DNA of 64,000 bases from Hydrangea macrophylla (lineage: Eukaryota > Streptophyta > Magnoliopsida > Cornales > Hydrangeaceae), in contig CM066987.1 in assembly GCA_033977485.1 (NCBI GenBank), positions 54,392,533 to 54,456,532 of the forward strand. The letters run 5' to 3'. Below are positions 57,713-64,000 of this stretch, piece by piece. Under the pieces are notes generated by a model that saw nothing but the letters and a program-made list of their open reading frames with translations, ran no database searches and was not told where the DNA came from. Position numbers and translations under genes: made by a program. Position 1 is the first letter of the stretch. Every line of letters begins with the position of its first letter.

Positions 57713-59236
57713 CGAGCATTGGAGACGTTGGCGGAGTTCAATGTACAGAGTGCCGAAGAAGGAGAAGGACAACTTTTTGGATGTCTTATCCTACAGCCTG
57801 TTCTCATTGACCGCATTATTGGAGCTCAGAAAGAAGATGAGAAATTTCAGACATGGTTCAAGAAGATGTCAGAGAAAGACCCAACAGAATGGAAAGTAGG
57901 AGTCGATGGAGGGTATCGGTGCAGGAATAGATTATGTGTGCCAGGTGATGGAGAGTTAAGGAAGGATATCTTGGAAGAAGCACATAAATCGAGGTATACA
58001 GTTCACCCGGGAGGGACGAAGATGTATAAAGATTTGAAGAAAAATTTTTGGTGGGAAGGCATGAAGAAGGATGTGGCCGAGTTTGTATCCAAGTGTTTGA
58101 CGTGTCAGCAAGTCAAGGCCGAACATCAGAGACCGTCAGGATTGTTGCAACCGCTACCTATTCCTGGTTGGAAGTGGGAGCACATTACGATGGATTTTGT
58201 TGTAGGATTGCCTCGATCACAGCAGAATCATGACGCTATTTGGGTAATTGTGGATCGATTGACGAAGTCGGCTCATTTTATCGCTTATAGTATGACATAC
58301 CCGGTGGAAAAGATGAGCCGGATGTACATACAACAAGTAGTGCGACTTCACGGTGCACCTGTGACGATTGTGTCAGACCGTGACGCACGTTTTACTTCTG
58401 GATTTTGGGAAAGTCTGCAAGAAGCTATGGGAACTTCACTCAAGATGAGTACTGCTTTTCACCCTCAGACAGATGGGCAAACTGAGCGTGTTAATCAGAT
58501 CATGGAGGATATGCTTAGGGCTTGTGTGATCGATTTTGAAGAATCTTGGGAGACACACTTGCCGTTGGTTGAATTTGCCTATAACAATAGTTATCATGCG
58601 AGTATCGGTATGGCTCCGTTCGAAGCACTGTACGGACGACCATGTCGTTCTCCATTGTGTTGGGCAAAGGTTGGGGACACAGAATTGTTGGGACCAGATT
58701 TGGTTAGAGAAACCAACGAGAAGATTTCCTTGGTCAAGGAAAGGATGAGAACCGCTCAGAGCCGGTATAAGAGTTATGCTGATCGACGCCGAAAAGATCT
58801 GGAGTTTAGTGTTGGAGATCACGTACTTCTTAAGGTTTCACCAACACGAGGAGTAGTACGCTTTGGTCTCAAGAGAGGGAAGTTAGCTCCGCGTTTCATT
58901 GGACCGTTTGAGATTTTGGAACGTATCGGGTTAGTAGCTTATCGACTGGCACTACCACCGAAGATGTCTGGGGTTCACAACGTGTTTCACGTGAGTATGT
59001 TGAGGAAATAGATACGAGATCCCTCGCACGTGGTTAGTTATGACCACATTGAGACGAGTCATAACATTTCTTACAAGGAGAGACCTGTGAAGATTCTGGA
59101 TCAGAGTATCAAGAAGTTAAGGAATAAGGATATCCCGTTGGTGAAGGTTCAGTGGAATCACCGTGACGAGAATGAAGCCTCGTGGGAAGTAGAAGCTGAT
59201 ATGAGGAAGAAGTACCCGGAGTTGTTTCATGACTAG
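57713..59236 (+). pseudogene. pol: Tekay integrase and chromodomain of complex J
   Basis: Continuation of the frame from 54761 with one more stop, TAG 59009-59011, where D has a Tyr codon. The H2C2 zinc finger has HKSR, VHPGG and C-L-T-C. The core residues D1145, D1206 and E1242, counted in the read-through frame, give exact DD35E spacing. The GPFEILERIG region follows, then a chromodomain (IPLVKVQWNHRDENEASWEV) ending YPELFHD. Two point changes separate the whole polyprotein from an open frame. Confidence 0.93.
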
Positions 59237-60548
59237 TTAGTCTTGATTTCGGGGACGAAATCCTGTTTAAGGGAGGAAGGGTGTAATAACCTGCATTTTT
59301 CTTGCATTGTCATATTTAAAATTATATATACTTTGTCTGCTTTTATTTTCAATCCTTATATGAAAAATTTATTTCTTGACTAATCTCATTATTGAAATTT
59401 CTTTTGGGGTCAAAATACGATTTTCATAAAATCTGGCAATACCTGTGTTAAATTTCAAATCTGTATTTCAAAACGGTGAAAATAATTTCTTTGGATTCAA
59501 TCAGTATTTTTATGAAACCAGAAAATCACTTCCTACGTTAAAATGAATTTTCTGTATTTTTGTGATGAACACCGTGTCACGAAAATACCAGTTTAGGTTT
59601 AAAACTGTCCGCGCAGTGCTAAATTTCCACAGAATTTTGGGAGTGACTGATTGGACAAATTTCTTTATACCCAATTATTATTGCTAATGCTTTTCCTTAG
59701 GCCTTGTTTGGCAAATGCTTGTAGTATGTGTGTTGTCCTAATGCCATAAGCTAGAATTCCCAAACACACCTTGACCCACATCATCTCCACCTACCACCTA
59801 CAATCATCAGTGGAGCTTTAGATAATGCAGTGTATACACATCATTTCTGCACTTTTCTTCTAATTAATGGAGGTTAGTGGTTAGTGAGTGGAATGTTAGG
59901 CCATGGTCTCTAAGTGGGATTTTGATTATTTATACACCCAACCACACTACACATTCTGCACTTCCAGCACAATTCTGAATTCACAGAGAGATAGGAGAGT
60001 GCAGGGAGTTCTTCAAATTCCATAGAGAGAGAGAAGAGCCCAATCCTCCATAGCCAAGCTTGGAATTTGGAATTTCGTAATTATATTTCTTTCTCAACAA
60101 CTTCTTCAATCTATATCACAGTGAGTATTCTAAACTCACTTGGAATGTAATTTCATATTTATTTACTGTTAGTTTAGTCTAATTTGCAGAACACCATTGT
60201 TAATTTTCGTATGAAAGCTTGAAGCTCAAAAATGGTAATTTTTCAAACTTAACCAAAATCAATTCCGTGAATTGGGAATGAAAGATCTTAGTCCCAATAA
60301 GCTGTGGTTCGAATACTACGGCTTAATTCATCCGTATCGCGACGTACCGTTGATTTAAAGTTTTGTCACCTCTCGGTTTTACGTGAAATCCGAGAGCTAC
60401 GATTGAAATTAGTTAAAACCTATCGCGTATTCATAATCCTTGCGGAAAAACGAAGAAATCCATATATTACATGTCTTGGTTGAAGCAGAATTCAGAAATG
60501 GGTCAAAAACAGGTTTCAAATTCGTAACAGGGGAGAAACTGTTGTTAC

Positions 60549-60638
60549 CAATCGATTGGAAACATATCCAATCGATTGACATGTCATTCAATCGATTGAC
60601 ATGTCATCCAATCGATTGACACTTTTGTCAATCGATTG
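60549..60638. repeat. Five CAATCGATTG palindromes, right LTR of J
   Basis: Five perfect copies in 90 bp, the same number and spacing as in both LTRs of D although the sequence between them has changed. Confidence 0.95.
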
Positions 60639-61064
60639 ACATTTTCCAGCACTGACGACTTTTACTAAAACGGTCATAACTTCCTCTAGGAAACTCGAAA
60701 ACGCGCACGGTTTGAAGCGTTGGAAACTAGACTCAAAGAGCTTTCTGTTGATATGTAATTCATGTATACAAATTATAACTCATTTTTGATGGCATTACTT
60801 CAAAGTAGACCCACTTGTGTTTCTAATAGTGATAAAAGCATGTTAAAGCATTCTTTGATGAATTCACCGGTTATTTAATATAAGATTTGATTTCTTCTCG
60901 TATATCCATGGTTATCGTTCCCAGTACTTTATATTTCTGTATTAAGTCACATATCATTCATGTGGAGTCAGTTGTGCATGCATGGTGAGTGTTGGTAGTG
61001 TGTAAAAGAGTAATGGTAGTGTGGAAAAGAGTAATGATAGTGTGGAAAGAGTATGAGTTTGAGT

Positions 61065-61104
61065 TGTGGTCGTGGTTGTGGTTGTGGTTGTGGTTGTGGT
61101 TGAA
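61065..61104 (+). repeat. (GTGGTT)n microsatellite in right LTR of J
   Basis: About six near-perfect GTGGTT repeats, which produce spurious valine- and histidine-rich open frames on both strands. Confidence 0.9.
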
Positions 61105-61139
61105 AATGTGGAAGAGGGTGTCTTTGAAATGCGAAGGTG

Positions 61140-61405
61140 GCAAATATGGACATTCCCTGACGCCCATGGAAGCGTTAAAGTGTGTGACGCCGAACTTGGA
61201 CACTCACTGGCACCCATGGAAGTGCTAAAGTGTGGCCTACGGACACTCCCTGATAACTCGAGTCTGGATACTGTGTGAGGGGTTGCCCCGATATTTGCAT
61301 GGCAGTTAGGGTATTCAAAGTGTGAGGCATTGGACACTCCCTGGTACCCCGGACCAAAGTGTGAGGCAAACTGGACACTCCCTGGCGCCCCGTTGCTAAA
61401 GTGTG
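61140..61405 (+). repeat. Tandem array in right LTR of J
   Basis: About five units sharing TGGACACTCCCTGG and, some 30 bp on, AAAGTGTG, with units of roughly 50-70 bp. It occupies the place that the hairpin array holds in D, between the palindrome cluster and the GAGAGAAAAG block, but with unrelated unit sequence. Confidence 0.8.
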
Positions 61406-62333
61406 GCTATCTTAGTGTTTCAAAGATACCAGGAGTAGGATAGAGGGTTGTTGGGTTTTGTCGAGAGAAAAGAGTCGGTCAGATGAGATGGTGCATCGTT
61501 CTCATACACGGTCACATATGTGTGAATTTATCTTTTAAATAATGTTGTGGTTATTTTCTAAATGAGCTCTTTATCTTAAATATAAACTTGTGGTTTTTAA
61601 ATGGAAATGGGAAAAAGGTAAATGAGTATGTTTTACATTCAAAGCTATGTTTTTAATACTCACCAGCTTCTTGAAGCTGACGGCGTTGATGCGTCCTGGA
61701 CATTCGTGTTCAGGCTTTGCAGGTTATAATCAGGAAGAACCTTATGACTATGCTAATTGAGAACAACTGCTGAGAAGAGAATTTACTTTTATATGCTTTA
61801 AGTTTATGTGCTCTAAGTTATGATTAGTTTTGTAATAAGGATGACTGTAATAGACTCTAAGTTATTGTTTTGTTTTCAAGGCGGTCTGTGCCTTAGTTGA
61901 CCCCGTACCATAAGATGTAATAAGTTAGAAAAATTTTATAAGCCCTGATTGCTCTACTCTGATTAATGGTTTTATGTTTGGGACGGAATCGATCCTTCAA
62001 ACTGTCGCGACCTACGGGTCCATAAAGGAAATTAAACGCTTTCCATATTTATGCTACGTCGGGGCGTGACAGGCGGAATGTGATGTGAGACGGAATATTA
62101 AGCCTAAGAACGTAATAAATATAAGTGCGGGAAATAATATAGTGAATGATGAGTGGATGAATCCTAATACCTCGGCCCCTAATGAAGAATTTACTCGAAA
62201 GGTAAAGAATCGATGTAATAACGATAAAGGTGAGCCGTCAAATGAATTAACACACAGCGACCTTATTTCGACGTTTCACCGGAATCTCCCTAATGCCCTA
62301 AAGGGTACAAAATCCGAGTTACGGCCTCCATGA

Positions 62334-64000
62334 GTCTTGAGCTAGAACGGTCTAGCTAAAGACGTAAAAGATAGCGCTTCTTGGGAGGCAACCCAAGCTT
62401 TATTTCGTCTGTTTGTCTCATTTTTGCATATTTTTGGGTCGTTTTGGTTAGTTTTTGAGTTTTCTGAACAGGTTTGGGGGTCGGGGATAATTTATTTTGA
62501 ACTTATATACATTTTTATACTAAAAAAAAAAAAGAAAAAAAACAGAAGTCGCGCGCGCGACCCGCTCGCGCGACATGTCGCTCGCGCGGTCCGCTCACGC
62601 GAGATTCTCCCATAGACAAAAATTTTCAAGTTTTATATATACATAGCCTCAGTATCTATTCGCGCTTGAATTCGCGCGCGCGAGGGTTCCGCTCACGCGA
62701 GCTTGTGCCTTAGAAACTTTTCTGGAAAAAATAAAAAGAGGCCTCAGGTTTACCTCGCGGAGGGATTCGCGCAAGCGAGGGTCGCTCGCGCGATCCGCTC
62801 GCGCGAGGTGGGGATTTTCTACTTTTTCTTGTTGGTCTTTTATCTTCTGTTTCCCATAACTGGTTACTTATTTTCTTTTCTGTTTGTTCTTTTTAGTTCT
62901 TTTCATTTAAGTTTGTCTTTGTTTAGATAGTTTTATTTCTATTTGTTTTCTTTTCATTACGTTCTTTTACTTATAGTTTAGTTTCTATTTAAAAAAAAAA
63001 AAAAAAAAACCTTATATGTTTCTTTTATTATTTATTTATTTGTTTAATTTTCTTTTGTTAAGAAGTAACAGGTAACATTGACCTGTATTGTCATATTCCT
63101 TTGTGTTCACCTGTTCTATGCTTGCCGAGATCGAGCTACTATCGTTCCTTTCTTACCTACTCTCCTTTCTTTCGTTTTATTGTTTCATTGGGGACAATGA
63201 AAGATTTCGGTTTGGGGGTATGCACACACATGCACATTATTACACTAAATTTTCAAAAAATTTCGATACTTGTGCTTAAATAAACGATGTTACTGATGTT
63301 TTTGTAATCTCGAATTCGATACTTCTTAGTATGTAACGTGATTCGTTATAGAATGACAAACAAGGGAAGATGTGATTAAACATTTGCTGAAGTTATGATA
63401 TGACGTTTTAAGTTATGTATTGTTTGAATCATAGTTTTATATCATAAATTTGCACACAAACCTATGCACTGCACGTAGTTGCTTGAATACATGTTTGATA
63501 TGAACTATAATATGATTCGGATTTCTAGATAACACATGGTGGAGACTAAGCCCGGTGAGCTTTTGAGCCTATCTTTTCTTTTTAGAGGGTTATAATACAT
63601 CTTGTGTTTGTCGAATTTTATTGAAATAGCGCATTAACTTGTTGTTTAGTCTCATTATTCTTGTTTTGGTTGATAGTCAAGTTCAAATATTTGTTACCAT
63701 GCTAAATAATCTTCCATTGTAAACATTGAAGAACCGTATTACCCTAGGAAATGATTTTAGGCCCTCTTTGTTTACTGCCGACCGATAAAAGATAAAAATT
63801 TCCTTAGTTCGCCCCTTTGAGCCGTTACAATGCCTCTTTTTCTTTGTTCACCATTATCCTCTTTAAAAGCTCCAACTTGATCAACTTGGAGTTCACCTCT
63901 GAAAGATTGATCACCTTTTAGTGGTGTTAAGGCGATGTGTGATTGAGAAGAAGAAGAAAATAAGATGATGTATTGGGATAGTTGCTTTGTATTTTGATGA
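62334..64000 (+). other. 3' non-coding region of element I
   Basis: Starts with the Athila motif GCGCTTCTTGGGAGGCAACC (62365-62384). The CG-motif cluster comes next, then a poly(A) run at 62991-63009 and the GGACAATG plus GGTTTGGGGG motif (63190-63217). The last 780 bp is AT-rich with no gene or LTR start recognised. The short open frames at 62424-63283 are chance. Confidence 0.6.
62549..62810. repeat. CG-alternating motif cluster, 3' region of I
   Basis: Repeats of TCGCGCGCGCGA, CCGCTCGCGCGA and CGCTCACGCGAG in both orientations, grouped in three patches (62549-62600, 62659-62702, 62755-62810). Matches the motif in the LTR of the same element. Confidence 0.9.

Larger units (their letters stand above)
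52627..62071 (+). mobile_element. Tekay-type retrotransposon complex (J) with unmatched LTRs
   Basis: Flanked by GGCGG at 52622-52626 and 62072-62076. Content from the left: an LTR start (TGTAATACCCCG) joined to the last part of a Tekay internal region (about 52955-52990); a complete LTR 52991-54117; a primer site and 0.6-kb leader; gag-pol-chromodomain; a purine tract; and a 2790-bp LTR 59282-62071. The last LTR is homologous to the LTRs of D, the middle one is not. The whole is best read as an LTR-int-LTR-int-LTR product of recombination between related elements. Confidence 0.85.
59282..62071 (+). repeat. Right (3') LTR of complex J, D-like
   Basis: 2790 bp, TGTAATAACC to GGGGCGTGACA, preceded by the purine tract AAGGGAGGAAGGG. 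Homologous to the LTRs of D in several blocks (about 60240-60760 and 61440-61520). It holds a TATTTATA box near 59930, the GTGAGT hairpin 60121-60139, palindromes 60549-60638, a GTGGTT microsatellite and a tandem array. Confidence 0.9.
51664..62333 (+). pseudogene. pro: Athila-type protease of element I, interrupted by complex J
   Basis: Coding is 51664-52626 and 62077-62333 (62072-62076 is the duplicated GGCGG). Two frame changes occur, near 51664 and 51890. The protease has the Athila active site D-L-G-A-S in LLDLGASVNLLPY, then LADRSVKVPRGIIEDV and VVLGRPFLATANA. After J the frame continues unbroken for about 85 more codons to TGA 62331-62333. No RT follows, so the protein ends shortly after the protease domain. 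Confidence 0.88.
48490..64000 (+). mobile_element. Athila-type Gypsy element (I) with gag-protease only, running off the window
   Basis: LTR about 48490-49739 (start within about 20 bp), Athila primer site, intact gag ORF, protease ORF, then non-coding 3' region with GCGCTTCTTGGGAGGCAACC (62365 on) and the GGACAATG plus G-run motif, both Athila marks. RT, RNase H and integrase are absent, so it depends on a partner. It is split by complex J at 52627-62071; the GGCGG duplication and the resumed frame prove the continuity. The 3' LTR is not seen. Confidence 0.85.

Noticed and set aside
60958..61378. Several overlapping open frames on both strands rich in Val or His/Asn
   Set aside because: They are translations of the GTGGTT microsatellite and tandem array in the J LTR.
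62424..63283. Small plus-strand open frames near the right end as host genes
   Set aside because: They run through CG-motif arrays, poly(A) and T-rich DNA of the Athila 3' region and show no protein motif.

Overview
The window is repeat-rich, AT-biased nuclear DNA of a flowering plant, probably a eudicot, though nothing seen fixes the species. The evidence is its LTR retrotransposons: Ty3/Gypsy elements of the plant Tekay (chromodomain), Athila and Tat lineages, Ty1/Copia pieces, a CACTA-transposon end and a MITE-like element. I found no convincing host gene, tRNA or rRNA. Almost every long open frame is a retrotransposon gag or pol. All assignments come from reading motifs by eye; no database search was possible.

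Left part. At 1-2040 is a probable Copia LTR remnant, a (TTC)n microsatellite and unassigned flank. Element B (2046-5715, minus) is a Tat-type element with a broken gag and no pol, 5-bp target duplications GCATA, and an 11-unit array of hairpin repeats. Element C (about 6466-37215, minus) is an older Tat-type gag-protease element with an antisense ORF. It hosts two insertions. Tekay element D (6937-15681, minus, duplication TCTAC) sits in its 3' LTR. Athila element E (16271-32531, plus, duplication CCTAC) sits between codons 3 and 4 of the antisense ORF. E itself contains a 3.6-kb Tekay-type solo LTR, F (25268-28890).

Right part. After a MITE-like element (37725-37872) and one CACTA end (38080 onward) comes a Russian-doll nest, all on the plus strand. 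Tat element G (about 38500-45868) is cut in its integrase by Copia element H (45869 to about 48489). H is cut by an Athila-type gag-protease element I (about 48490 to beyond 64000). I is cut in its protease ORF by the Tekay complex J (52627-62071, duplication GGCGG; the host frame resumes exactly after it). J carries the best preserved polyprotein in the window (54761-59236, two in-frame stops), but its left and right LTRs belong to different families.

How the parts relate. None of the elements looks autonomous. B, C and I keep gag, with or without protease, and lack pol. E keeps RT, RNase H and integrase but lacks gag and protease. D lost the gag C-terminus and protease in a roughly 1.15-kb deletion. 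The least expected signals lie outside the ORFs: tandem hairpin units in three Tekay LTRs with unrelated unit sequences; a GTGAGT/ACTCAC hairpin with a 7-nt loop kept in those same LTRs; five CAATCGATTG palindromes per LTR; CCTCGG/CCGAGG hairpin arrays in both Tat derivatives; and CG-alternating motifs in Athila element I that have escaped the usual CpG decay.
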